A stretch of DNA of 64,000 nucleotides from Bacteroidetes bacterium UBA6161 (GTDB lineage Bacteria; Bacteroidota; Bacteroidia; NS11-12g; UBA955). Under the pieces are notes generated by a model. That model had not been told where the DNA came from. It saw nothing but the letters and a program-made list of their open reading frames with translations, and did no database searches. This document shows positions 32,831 through 41,171 of this stretch, piece by piece. The stretch spans positions 16,548 through 80,547 of the forward strand of contig DIUJ01000049.1 of the NCBI GenBank assembly GCA_002422315.1, given 5' to 3'. Position 1 is the stretch's first letter. The number at the start of each line of letters is the position of its first letter. A program made the position numbers and the translations under genes.

Positions 32831-33871
32831 TTATTCAAATAGTATTTTTTCCATTAATCTGTGAACGGGAAATTTGTTAATTTCGTCTAAGTTCGTTTCA
32901 AAGGTAGAAAAATTTTCTAAAAAGCAAATTTCTGAAACATTAATTATCCAATAAGATGCAGTTATTTTTTTATGTGTTAGTAAATGAGTGAATTGCGTTT
33001 TTTTTTGAATGGATATAATTTCAATTTTTTTTGTGATTCTGTTTAATTCTTCTATGATTCTATCTTTGTGTATCATTTTGGAATTACTTTCAAAATTTGG
33101 AAATTCAAACAATCCTTGCCAAATACCCGGTTCAATTCTTTTGGTTAAGTAGGTTTTTTCCCCATTTAGCATTATTTGCAAAAAATTTAAGTTTAAGGGT
33201 TGGGCTTTTTGTTTTTTAATTTTTACAGGGAAATTAGCAATTGTATTGTTCTTGTATGCCCCACAATAAAGTTGAACTGGACAAATTTCGCAACGCGGAT
33301 TTTTAGGAGTACAAATCAGAGAACCTAATTCCATTATTCCTTGATTGAAAAGGGAAGGTGTGACCTCTTGGACTGGTTTTAGGAGAATTTCTTCGAAAAC
33401 TTTTCTTGCTTTTTCGCTTGGGACAGGTGTACTTACTTCAAACATCCTGCTAATCAATCTATAAACGTTTCCATCTACCACAGGAATAGGATATTCGAAA
33501 GCAATAGAAGCAATGGCACTTGAAGAATAAGAGCCAACACCTATAATCTTGATAAGATCCTTGGGATTTTGAGGAAAAATTCCATTAAAATCTCTTACTA
33601 TTTGATTAGCAGCTTTTAGAAGATTTCGACCCCTTGAATAATACCCCAATCCTTGCCAAAGTTTTAAAATATTCTCTTCTGTTTCATTTGCTAAATCACT
33701 AATAGATAAATATTTAGAAGTAAACTTAAGATAGTAAGGCAAGCCTTGTTCTATTTTTGTTTGTTGCATGATAATCTCACTTAACCAAATATGAAAAGGG
33801 TCTTTTGAGTTTCTCCAAGGTAAGTCTCTTTTGTTATTTTCGTACCAGCGTATAATTTCTAAATTCCACAT
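32831..33871 (-). CDS. mutY: A/G-specific adenine glycosylase
   Basis: This 346-aa protein removes adenine mispaired with 8-oxoguanine. The start at MWNLEIIRWYENN is chosen because it matches the family N-terminus; the open frame extends 47 hydrophobic codons upstream into the hup promoter region and is rejected. Motifs are IIMQQTKIEQ, the helix-hairpin-helix KIIGVGSYSSSAIASIAF, the catalytic Asp in VVDGNVYRL, the 4Fe-4S ligands Cx6Cx2Cx5C (CTPKNPRCEICPVQLYC), and a C-terminal NUDIX-like domain with IWQGLFEFPNF and FTHLLTHKK that senses 8-oxoG. Divergent from hup. Confidence 0.94.
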   Translation of the reverse strand: MWNLEIIRWYENNKRDLPWRNSKDPFHIWLSEIIMQQTKIEQGLPYYLKFTSKYLSISDLANETEENILKLWQGLGYYSRGRNLLKAANQIVRDFNGIFPQNPKDLIKIIGVGSYSSSAIASIAFEYPIPVVDGNVYRLISRMFEVSTPVPSEKARKVFEEILLKPVQEVTPSLFNQGIMELGSLICTPKNPRCEICPVQLYCGAYKNNTIANFPVKIKKQKAQPLNLNFLQIMLNGEKTYLTKRIEPGIWQGLFEFPNFESNSKMIHKDRIIEELNRITKKIEIISIQKKTQFTHLLTHKKITASYWIINVSEICFLENFSTFETNLDEINKFPVHRLMEKILFE

Positions 33872-33910
33872 AATTTTTCCTAATATTATGAAAACAAAAC
33901 GATAATGATA

Positions 33911-33939
33911 TTGTTTAGTTAAATAAATCCTTATTTTTG
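33911..33939 (+). promoter_or_regulatory. Promoter of the HU gene
   Basis: TTG (33911-33913), an 18-base spacer and TATTTTTG (33932-33939) match the Bacteroidota promoter form. The implied leader to the ATG is about 40 bases and strongly A-rich (AAAACAAAAAACAAAA), a common stand-in for a Shine-Dalgarno sequence in this phylum. Confidence 0.7.
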
Positions 33940-33985
33940 CAATGCAAATCAAGACAAACAAAAACAAAAAACAAAAAACAAAATT

Positions 33986-34276
33986 ATGACAAAAGCAGAC
34001 GTAGTAAACCAAATTGCCGAAAAAACTGGCGCTGACAAATTAATGGTTCAAGACACAATTGAGGCATTCTTCAAAGTTGTTAAAAATTCGATGGTAAATG
34101 GAGAAAACATTTACTTTAGAGGTTTTGGTTCTTTTATTTTGAAAAAAAGAGCTAAAAAGATTGCTAGAAATATTACCAAAAATACTGCAATGGTAATAGA
34201 CGAGCATTACATACCTAAATTTAAGCCTTCTAAAACTTTTGTAGAAAAAGTTAAGAAGAGTAATGCCCCTGCTTAA
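33986..34276 (+). CDS. hup: HU-family DNA-binding protein
   Basis: This 96-aa nucleoid protein starts MTKADVVNQIAEKTG and has the beta-arm region IYFRGFGSFILKKRAKKIARN and the signature RNITKNTAMVIDEHYIPKFKPSKTF (two parts of one motif). It bends and compacts DNA. Length is typical for HU/IHF. The divergent neighbour mutY and the downstream TPR-30aa-rng run are a conserved Bacteroidota arrangement. Confidence 0.93.
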   Translation: MTKADVVNQIAEKTGADKLMVQDTIEAFFKVVKNSMVNGENIYFRGFGSFILKKRAKKIARNITKNTAMVIDEHYIPKFKPSKTFVEKVKKSNAPA

Positions 34277-34287
34277 TTAGTTTTATT

Positions 34288-34295
34288 TACCTTTG
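34288..34295 (+). promoter_or_regulatory. -7 box of the TPR-protein gene
   Basis: TACCTTTG matches TAnnTTTG exactly, and the ATG at 34306 is 11 bases on. It is embedded in TTTTATTTACCTTTGC (34281-34296), a 16-mer found again exactly before the gene at 60108. No clear -33 element is visible. Confidence 0.5.
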
Positions 34296-34305
34296 CTGTC
34301 TATAT

Positions 34306-35091
34306 ATGAAAAACAGCAAAGCAAGTATACTGATTATTTTAATCTTCACATCAGCACTAGGAATAGTATTGGTTTCTCTTAATTGGAAATCTTCGAAAAT
34401 AGATAACTCCATACAAAAGAAAGTAGAAACAGATACCTTTTCTAGTGCTGATTTGTTTTTACACCTATCAGAAGATGTAGCAGATGCAGGTCTTACAATC
34501 GATAAAGATTTTCCTATTAAGTCTATTTACAAATTAAAAAACAGCGACTCCATAGAAAAGTTAATAGATAGGGCAACTATTCAAGGCTTACCTTCCTTAG
34601 GTGCCTTTTATTACAGTCACTTGTATGATTTAAAAAGTATAGATAGCCTTATTTTAGAATCAGCTAAATTTTTTATCGTAGCCGGAACAATGGCGAATAA
34701 AGAACAAAAAGCAATGAATTATTATGTACAAGCACAAAAAAATCTAGAGATATATCTTAAAAATAATCCACAAAACAATACAGCAAAGGTCTTAAAAGGG
34801 TATACAATGGTTCGTACCCAACCAGCTCCAATGCAAGGAATAGGAATGCTTTTGGAGGTATTGAAAGAGGAGCCAGACAACATTGATGCGTTATATTTAT
34901 TAGGAGAATTTTCCATAGAATCTCAACAATGGCAAAAAGCATTAGAAAGATTCAAAAAATTATTATCTTTGCAGCCCCAAAACCCCGAGTACTTATTTAA
35001 GTTAAGCGAGATTTATGGTAGAATGGAACAAAAAGACAGTGCTTCATTTTATTTAAAACAAGCTATAGACTTAAAGAAGGGCTCCAATTAA
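34306..35091 (+). CDS. Membrane-anchored TPR-repeat protein
   Basis: This 261-aa protein has an N-terminal transmembrane anchor (about residues 7-26), a polar linker and tetratricopeptide repeats in the C-terminal half, e.g. EEPDNIDALYLLGEFSIES, KALERFKKLLSLQPQNPEY and FKLSEIYGRMEQKDSASFY. The repeats should face the periplasm and bind partner proteins. Its place between hup and rng is shared with other Bacteroidota. No catalytic motif. Specific partner unknown. Confidence 0.8.
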   Translation: MKNSKASILIILIFTSALGIVLVSLNWKSSKIDNSIQKKVETDTFSSADLFLHLSEDVADAGLTIDKDFPIKSIYKLKNSDSIEKLIDRATIQGLPSLGAFYYSHLYDLKSIDSLILESAKFFIVAGTMANKEQKAMNYYVQAQKNLEIYLKNNPQNNTAKVLKGYTMVRTQPAPMQGIGMLLEVLKEEPDNIDALYLLGEFSIESQQWQKALERFKKLLSLQPQNPEYLFKLSEIYGRMEQKDSASFYLKQAIDLKKGSN

Positions 35092-35124
35092 TTTAGAAGT
35101 TTAACAATTTAAATATTATATACT

Positions 35125-35217
35125 ATGCCAAGCGGTAAAAAAAGAAAAAGACATAAGATTGCAACGCACAAAAGAAAGAAAAGACTTAGAAAAAACCGTC
35201 ATAAAAAGAAGAAGTAA
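35125..35217 (+). CDS. 30-aa basic protein, AURKAIP1/COX24-like, upstream of rng
   Basis: A 30-residue frame (MPSGKKRKRHK...KNRHKKKK) consists almost entirely of Lys, Arg and His. The same sequence, nearly unchanged, precedes the RNase G gene throughout Bacteroidota and is annotated with the AURKAIP1/COX24 domain, the domain of the mitochondrial small-subunit protein mS38. A ribosomal role is therefore likely; I cannot say from sequence where it binds. It is too short for automatic gene calling with a length cutoff. Confidence 0.85.
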   Translation: MPSGKKRKRHKIATHKRKKRLRKNRHKKKK

Positions 35218-35269
35218 TTCTTTTTAGTTTCTAACGTGTTGTATTATCTTATCATTAAAGTGACTAGTT

Positions 35270-36820
35270 TTGGTCAATGAACTATTTATTGAAAGAGTTT
35301 CTGGTGAAACTCGCTTTGCCCTATTAGCAGATAAAGCCTTAGTAGAGTACCACAAAGAAAGTGGTGACGAAGTATTTAAGGCTGGTGACATTTATTTGGG
35401 TAAAGTCAAAAAAGTCGTTCCTGGCTTAAATGCCGCTTTTATTGATGTAGGTCATGAGAAAGACGCCTTTCTTCACTACCATGACTTGGGACCCAATTTT
35501 AAATCCTATAATTCTTTTGTGCAAAATGCACATCAATTTGGTCTTAAAAACGGTCTTATTGAAAATGTTGATTACGAAAACCCTATTCACAAAACTGGTT
35601 CTATTGGCGATTTGCTGAAAAAGAACCAGTTATTGGTGTTACAGGTTTTTAAAGAACCAATCCACAACAAAGGTCCTAGAGTAAGTTGCGAAATTTCTTT
35701 CGCTGGAAGATTTGTTGTTTTGATCCCATTCTCGCGTCAAGTTTCTGTTTCTAGAAAAATTGGCAATCCAGACAAAAAAAGAGAACTAAAAGAGTTAGTT
35801 AGAAAAATTAAACCAGATAATTTTGGGTTAATTGTTAGAACTGTTGCAGAAAATGTAGATATTGCTGAAGTTGAAGCAGACTTGAAAACATTGATTAGTA
35901 AATGGTATCAAGTAGTAAAAATGCTAAAAGGTGCAACACACAAAACAAGATTGCTTGGAGAAGGCTCAAGAAATGAAGTTTATTTAAGAGATATTCTTAA
36001 CGATTCATTCGAAAATATTTACGTAAGTGATGCAAGCTTGGCTGATGAAACTAAGTCAATTATTCAGAAAATTGCACCAGGCAAAGAAAATTTAGTTAAA
36101 ATTCATAAAGGTAAAGATGCTCTTTTTGAACATTTTGATATTGAAAAACAAATTAAAAATTCTTTCGGTAAAAAAGTCCCTTTTTCAGCAGGTTCTTATC
36201 TTATTATAGAACATACAGAAGCACTCCATGTTATCGATGTGAACAGTGGTAGACAATTAAATTCAGGTGAAAATCAACAGGAAATTGCACTTCAGGTAAA
36301 CTTAGATGCAGCAAAAGAGATAGCAAGGCAACTAAGGTTGAGAGATATGGGTGGTATAATTGTTGTAGATTTTATAGATCTTAAGTCTCCCGTTCACAAA
36401 AAACAATTAGACGATAAATTAAAAGACTACATGAAATATGACAAGGCTAGACACACCATCTTGCCAATGTCGAAGTTCGGTTTAATTCAAATTACAAGAG
36501 AAAGAATTAGATTAGAAACAATAATCGTTACTACTGAAACATGCGCCGCATGTAATGGTTCTGGTGTAACCGAATCCGTTAATTTATTGGAAGATAGAAT
36601 TGCTGAATCCTTGGGATATTTGTGGTTAAACCAAAATATGAAGAATTTAACCTTGGTCGTAAATCCTATTTTGTATGCTTATTTCACAAAAGGTTTACCA
36701 TCTCTAAGAGTAAAATGGTTCTTGAAATTTGGCAAATGGCTAAAAATAAATTCTGATTCTAAAATGCCCTTAGGAACATATCTGTTTGAAAATGAAAATG
36801 GAGACGAAATAATCTTCTAA
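35270..36820 (+). CDS. rng: Ribonuclease E/G family protein
   Basis: This 516-aa endoribonuclease processes rRNA and degrades mRNA. It starts at TTG (35270; NELFIERVSGETRFAL), as no ATG fits the family N-terminus. The S1-like domain (AGDIYLGKVKKVVPGLNAAF) carries an extra loop (about residues 70-115). The catalytic acids lie in HVIDVNSG and VVDFIDL. The zinc link is CAACNGSG. The C-terminal small domain is present, but there is no RNase E scaffold extension, so it is the short RNase G type. Confidence 0.92.
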   Translation: MVNELFIERVSGETRFALLADKALVEYHKESGDEVFKAGDIYLGKVKKVVPGLNAAFIDVGHEKDAFLHYHDLGPNFKSYNSFVQNAHQFGLKNGLIENVDYENPIHKTGSIGDLLKKNQLLVLQVFKEPIHNKGPRVSCEISFAGRFVVLIPFSRQVSVSRKIGNPDKKRELKELVRKIKPDNFGLIVRTVAENVDIAEVEADLKTLISKWYQVVKMLKGATHKTRLLGEGSRNEVYLRDILNDSFENIYVSDASLADETKSIIQKIAPGKENLVKIHKGKDALFEHFDIEKQIKNSFGKKVPFSAGSYLIIEHTEALHVIDVNSGRQLNSGENQQEIALQVNLDAAKEIARQLRLRDMGGIIVVDFIDLKSPVHKKQLDDKLKDYMKYDKARHTILPMSKFGLIQITRERIRLETIIVTTETCAACNGSGVTESVNLLEDRIAESLGYLWLNQNMKNLTLVVNPILYAYFTKGLPSLRVKWFLKFGKWLKINSDSKMPLGTYLFENENGDEIIF

Positions 36821-36876
36821 ATTTCATTTCCATTGATTTGGAACTAATATATATAATCTCCTTCTTCTATTTTCCT

Positions 36877-37959
36877 TTATTTTTGAACTCTTTGGTATAG
36901 CAATAATCCTATAAATCCATAAATCAGAATGGGTATAAATACGGATATATATGCAGGCATAATTCCAGCAGCTGCATAAGAATTAAATAGTTGAACTACA
37001 AATAGAAAACTAAAGCTAATTACTATTCCAATTCCAAGATTTACACCAATCCCTCCTCTGCTTTTTTTGGAAGAAACAAATACTCCTATAAGAGCCAAAA
37101 TTATAGTAGACAATGGCCCAGCTATTCTTTTGTATTTTTCTGTTAGAAACAAATGAACTGTTTCAGATCCTCTTTCTCTTTCAGAGTCTATAATTTTATT
37201 CAATTCAAATAACCCATAAGATTGAAAATCTTCGGGCCTTCTAAAAAAATCAGATGGATTAAATTGCAAAGAAGTGTCTAGCTCGTATACCTGTTTAAAC
37301 TGATGACTGCCATCTTTATTATAATCTCGTATAAACACATCTCTTAAATTCCATTTGTGAAGCGCTTTGTTGTAGGATAATCTTCTTGCATACAGCTTAG
37401 ATACAAGTTTTTCTTTTGAATCATATTTTTCAATTGTAAGGTTTGTACCAGTACTATCATATTGACTAAACCACCCCAGGGACATAAAAACTCCTGGCTT
37501 AATTTGCCTGTGTATGCTTTCTTTATAATTGTAATTGTTTCGGGTATAATTGTTTTCAAAGTCAACCCTTTTTTTGTCAGAAATAGGAATAATCCAAGCG
37601 GTTAGTAAAAAGGAAAAAAAGGCCAAAATGAATGCAGTAATGATATAAGGTCTTAACAATCTGATGTAAGAAACCCCAGATGCTAATATAGCAATAATTT
37701 CTGAACGTTGGGCAAGCCTAGAGGTGAAGAAGATAACGGATATAAATATAAATATAGGACTGAACATATTCATAATACTGGGAATAAAATTTATATAATA
37801 ATCTAGTAAGATGGCTTTTACAGGTACTTTATTCCCCATAAAGTCATCCAATTTTTCCCCTAGGTCAAATACAATTATTATGATACTAAATAAACCTATT
37901 GTAGCAAGAAAAGTAGTTAGAAATACTTTTATTATGTATTTGTCAATTTTATTTAGCAT
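36877..37959 (-). CDS. LptF/LptG-family lipopolysaccharide export permease
   Basis: This 360-aa inner-membrane protein has about six helices: three near the N-terminus (to residue about 125), a periplasmic beta-jellyroll (about 130-265), and three at the C-terminus. RLAQRSEIIAILASGVSYIRLLRP (in two parts) is the conserved coupling region that contacts the LptB ATPase. It moves LPS from the inner membrane to the periplasmic bridge. Bacteroidota usually carry two such genes; which of LptF or LptG this is cannot be settled here. It lies one base from tgt. Confidence 0.88.
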   Translation of the reverse strand: MLNKIDKYIIKVFLTTFLATIGLFSIIIIVFDLGEKLDDFMGNKVPVKAILLDYYINFIPSIMNMFSPIFIFISVIFFTSRLAQRSEIIAILASGVSYIRLLRPYIITAFILAFFSFLLTAWIIPISDKKRVDFENNYTRNNYNYKESIHRQIKPGVFMSLGWFSQYDSTGTNLTIEKYDSKEKLVSKLYARRLSYNKALHKWNLRDVFIRDYNKDGSHQFKQVYELDTSLQFNPSDFFRRPEDFQSYGLFELNKIIDSERERGSETVHLFLTEKYKRIAGPLSTIILALIGVFVSSKKSRGGIGVNLGIGIVISFSFLFVVQLFNSYAAAGIMPAYISVFIPILIYGFIGLLLYQRVQK

Positions 37960-37960
37960 G

Positions 37961-39079
37961 TTAAAGTTTTCTTGTAATCACAGGAAGTATAGAGTTTTTC
38001 CATGTTTCAAAAGTTCCTTTTTTGATTTCTTCACGTGCTTTTTCGGTTAGCCACATGTAGAATTTTAAATTTTGCATACTTGCAACCATAGCTACCAGCA
38101 TTTCTCCTGCCATAGTCAAATGTCTAAGGTAAGATTTTGTATAATTTGGGGTTAAAATAGGGTCTAAACTACTAAAGTCTTTTTCCCATTTTTTATTTCT
38201 TAGGTTTATTTGTCCTTCTGTAGTAAATACAGAACCATTTCTACCATTTCTTGTTGGCATTACACAATCAAACATATCAATACCCAAAGAAATACATTCT
38301 AGAATATTTTCAGGCTTCCCCACGCCCATAAGGTATCTTGGCTTTTCCCATGGTAAAATATTACAAACTAGCTCCGTCATTTCATACATGAGTTCGTTTG
38401 GTTCACCAACAGAAAGTCCTCCTATGGCATTGCCTGGCCTATTGCAAGCCGCAATAAATTCTGCTGACTCTTTTCTTAAATCTTTGAAAGTACTTCCTTG
38501 AACTATAGGAAAAAGTGTTTGATTGTATCCATACAAAGGTTCTGTATCGTCAAATCTTTGTATACATCTTTTTAGCCAACGGTGGGTAAGGTCCATACTA
38601 TTTTTTGCATACTCTTTTTCACAAGGGTAGGGTGTACATTCATCAAAAGCCATAATAATATCTGCTCCAATTTCTCTTTGAATATCCATTACATTTTCTG
38701 GTGTGAAAAAATGTTTACTACCATCTATATGAGATTTAAAAACAGCGCCTTCTTCTTGTAATTTTCTATTTTGTGAAAGTGAATAAACTTGATATCCGCC
38801 GCTATCTGTGAGCATAGCATTGGGCCAACCAATAAATTTATGTAAACCTCCAGCTTCTTTTATTACCTCGGTACCCGGCCTAAGGTATAAATGGTAGGTA
38901 TTGCCAAGTATTATTTTAGCATTCAAATCCTCGCTTAGTTGTTCACGGTATATACCTTTTACTGTAGCTTGAGTACCTACGGGCATAAAAACGGGAGTTT
39001 CAATTACCCCGTGATCGGTGTGTAACTCTCCAGCTCTTGCTTTGCTTCCTGAGCTTGTGTGGGTTAAATTAAATTTCAT
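37961..39079 (-). CDS. tgt: Queuine tRNA-ribosyltransferase
   Basis: This 372-aa TIM-barrel enzyme exchanges guanine-34 of GUN tRNAs for a queuosine precursor. The catalytic aspartates lie in LTDSGGYQVYSL and FDCVMPTRNGRNG; GGLSVGEPNE binds substrate. The region where most bacterial Tgt carry the zinc ligands CxCxxC before the SRAYLHHL-like helix reads LDPILTPNYTKSYLRHL with no cysteine, so the structural zinc site appears absent. Neighbours are porT (one-base overlap) and an LptF/G permease. Confidence 0.94.
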   Translation of the reverse strand: MKFNLTHTSSGSKARAGELHTDHGVIETPVFMPVGTQATVKGIYREQLSEDLNAKIILGNTYHLYLRPGTEVIKEAGGLHKFIGWPNAMLTDSGGYQVYSLSQNRKLQEEGAVFKSHIDGSKHFFTPENVMDIQREIGADIIMAFDECTPYPCEKEYAKNSMDLTHRWLKRCIQRFDDTEPLYGYNQTLFPIVQGSTFKDLRKESAEFIAACNRPGNAIGGLSVGEPNELMYEMTELVCNILPWEKPRYLMGVGKPENILECISLGIDMFDCVMPTRNGRNGSVFTTEGQINLRNKKWEKDFSSLDPILTPNYTKSYLRHLTMAGEMLVAMVASMQNLKFYMWLTEKAREEIKKGTFETWKNSILPVITRKL

Positions 39080-39795
39080 TATTCGAAATGGAAAGAGATT
39101 TGCAAGAGTCTGGTTTGTAAAAATCCTATAGAGCCATTATACAAATAGGGGTCTTGCGATATCATGTTATTAATAGAATTAGTCATTTTTATTTCAGGAG
39201 AAAATTTAAATACATGGGTATAAATATCAAATCCAAAGCCGAATTCGTAAGAAATGGATTGTTGTTTCAGTGCTACGATTTTTCTATTTGGACCTCTATC
39301 TTTATCTTCAAGTGCTGCAAAGTCGTGGCTTAGCCTAACCCCGCCAATAACATATAGCCTTTTGTTAGAATGTCTTTCAGATTTGTATTTTACCAAAATA
39401 GGTAAGTCAAAAGAAACGCTTTCTACTTGAATCTTATCAATTCTATCATTAAAGGTGTATTCTACATTTCTGTTATTAAAATGCAATTGTGGTAAAAGTC
39501 TAAAGTCGAAATATTTACCCATCCTAACATTGGCTATACCTCCTAAGCCAAATCCAGGGAAACCCATACTTCTAATAGATTGTAAAGAGTCTTGTAACAA
39601 AAGTTCATTTACTGGATTTATTTTAAACCTTCCATAGCTTCCTAAAATAGTAAAACCCATGTGAAATGGTTTACTTGGATACCTGTTTATATCAATTTCT
39701 GTTTTTGGTTTTTGCGCAAAACCACCGATTGTTGTTAAACAAATCAAACAGACTATAAGTATTCTTTTTATTTTATGGCTGTGTAGAGACTGCAA
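39079..39795 (-). CDS. porT: PorT-like type IX secretion protein
   Basis: This 238-aa protein has a signal peptide ending near FAQKPKTE and beta-barrel features: alternating aromatic strands, FGLGGIANVRMGKYFDFRL, LPILVKYKSERHSNKRLYVIGGVR (in two parts), and a terminal SFHFE that fits outer-membrane insertion. It matches the PorT family required for type IX secretion and gliding. The ubiE-porT neighbourhood is a recurring Bacteroidota arrangement and supports the call. Overlaps ubiE by 28 bases and tgt by one. Confidence 0.85.
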   Translation of the reverse strand: MQSLHSHKIKRILIVCLICLTTIGGFAQKPKTEIDINRYPSKPFHMGFTILGSYGRFKINPVNELLLQDSLQSIRSMGFPGFGLGGIANVRMGKYFDFRLLPQLHFNNRNVEYTFNDRIDKIQVESVSFDLPILVKYKSERHSNKRLYVIGGVRLSHDFAALEDKDRGPNRKIVALKQQSISYEFGFGFDIYTHVFKFSPEIKMTNSINNMISQDPYLYNGSIGFLQTRLLQISFHFE

Positions 39796-40499
39796 ATTCC
39801 AAAAGTTAAGGGTTGTGATTCTGTTTTTGTAAAACCTATTTTTTCTAAAATATCTGTAAACTCTTTACCATCTGGAAATGCTTGTACTGATTCTGGCAGA
39901 TAAGTATAAGCTTTTTGAGAACCTGAAATAAGGCGCCCCCATGTAGGTAAAATAGTTTTAAAGTAAAAATTGTACAATTGTTTTATAGGGAAAATACGAG
40001 GTTTAGAAAATTCTAATATTGCAATTTTACCACCAGAACGTGTAACTCTATAAATTTCTTGTAGCCCTAATTCTAAATGTTCAAAATTTCTGACACCAAA
40101 TCCAACCGTTACGGCATCAAAACTATTGTCTTCGAAGGGTAATTTTTCAGAATCTCCTCTTTCTAGGGTGATGAGGTTGTGAAGTCCTTTCTGTTTTATT
40201 TTGACTCTTCCATGTTTCATCATTCCTTCAGAAATATCTACCCCTATTACCTTTTCGGGATTTGTACCTTTACTTGCAGCTATGGCCAAATCTGCTGTAC
40301 CTGTTGCTACGTCTAAGATATTCTTGGGGTCTATAGTAGAGATAGCCTTAATTGCTTTCTTTCTCCATCCTTGGTCTATGCCTAAAGATAGAAAACGATT
40401 CAAAAAATCGTATTTACCAGATATAGAGTCAAACATTTCTTCAACTTGAGCTTTTTTACTCATTTCGGAATTCATATCCGGTTTTACTTTTGTTTGCAT
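39768..40499 (-). CDS. ubiE: Demethylmenaquinone methyltransferase
   Basis: This 243-aa SAM-dependent methyltransferase of quinone synthesis has the motif DVATGTADLAIAAS (SAM binding), a GVDISEGMM second motif, and VTVGFGVRNFEH, a family signature. In Bacteroidota the product is menaquinone, so menG is an equal name. First gene of ubiE-porT-tgt-lptF/G. The promoter at 40530-40560 gives a leader of roughly 25 bases. Confidence 0.93.
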   Translation of the reverse strand: MQTKVKPDMNSEMSKKAQVEEMFDSISGKYDFLNRFLSLGIDQGWRKKAIKAISTIDPKNILDVATGTADLAIAASKGTNPEKVIGVDISEGMMKHGRVKIKQKGLHNLITLERGDSEKLPFEDNSFDAVTVGFGVRNFEHLELGLQEIYRVTRSGGKIAILEFSKPRIFPIKQLYNFYFKTILPTWGRLISGSQKAYTYLPESVQAFPDGKEFTDILEKIGFTKTESQPLTFGICSLYTAIK

Positions 40500-40529
40500 T
40501 TATTTGTTGTATTTTCGCGTTTCCAACGG

Positions 40530-40560
40530 CAAATATAATTATACTCTTTTCCTAACCCAA
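40530..40560 (-). promoter_or_regulatory. Promoter of the ubiE operon
   Basis: On the minus strand TTG (40560-40558) and TATATTTG (40537-40530) are separated by 20 bases, an exact TAnnTTTG box. The divergent engB may use TTTG (40489-40492) and TATTTTCG (40510-40517), 17 bases apart. Confidence 0.65.
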
Positions 40561-40564
40561 CAAC

Positions 40565-41170
40565 ATGAACAAATATCTCGTTAAATCTGCAATTTTTAAG
40601 GCTTCTTTTCCAAATCACAAAGCAATGCTGGAATATGGCTTGCCAGAATTTGCATTTATTGGTCGGTCTAATGTAGGAAAATCCTCTCTAATTAATATGT
40701 TGTGTGGTAAAAAAGAAATGGCACATACGTCTTCTAAGCCAGGAAAAACTAAGCAAATTGTTTGTTTTGAAATTGATAAAAACTGGATGTTAGTAGATTT
40801 ACCTGGTTATGGATATGCTAAGACTAGCAAAGAAGAAAGAGCAAATCTTTCGGGTTTGGTAAGTGGTTATTTATTAAATAGGCCAAATCTTTATTGTGTA
40901 TTTGTTCTCATCGATGTTAGAATACCACCTCAAGCCATAGATTTAGATTTTATGGAATGGTGTAGCAACAATCAAATTCCTTTTGTGATTTTATTTACCA
41001 AAGCGGATAAATTAAAAAGCCAGGTAGTTTTTGAAAATATCCAGAAATATAATGAGAAGTTATCCGAAGAATGGGTTGAACTTCCCTCTCAGATTGTTAC
41101 ATCTGCTGTGGATGGGATAGGGAAGGAGGATGTAATACGATTTATCAAAGAATCGCAAGCAACGATTTAA
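40565..41170 (+). CDS. engB: Ribosome-assembly GTPase EngB (YsxC/YihA)
   Basis: This 201-aa GTPase is needed for late large-subunit assembly. G motifs are G1 GRSNVGKSSLIN, G3 DLPGYGYA, G4 FTKADKLK and G5 TSAVDGIG. Length is standard. It is divergent from ubiE and convergent with sua5, the stops being one base apart. Confidence 0.94.
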   Translation: MNKYLVKSAIFKASFPNHKAMLEYGLPEFAFIGRSNVGKSSLINMLCGKKEMAHTSSKPGKTKQIVCFEIDKNWMLVDLPGYGYAKTSKEERANLSGLVSGYLLNRPNLYCVFVLIDVRIPPQAIDLDFMEWCSNNQIPFVILFTKADKLKSQVVFENIQKYNEKLSEEWVELPSQIVTSAVDGIGKEDVIRFIKESQATI

Positions 41171-41171
41171 T

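Noticed and set aside
33872..34012. N-terminal extension of mutY by 47 codons
   Set aside because: The extension is hydrophobic, overlaps the divergent hup promoter, and the MWNLEIIRWYENN start matches the family.
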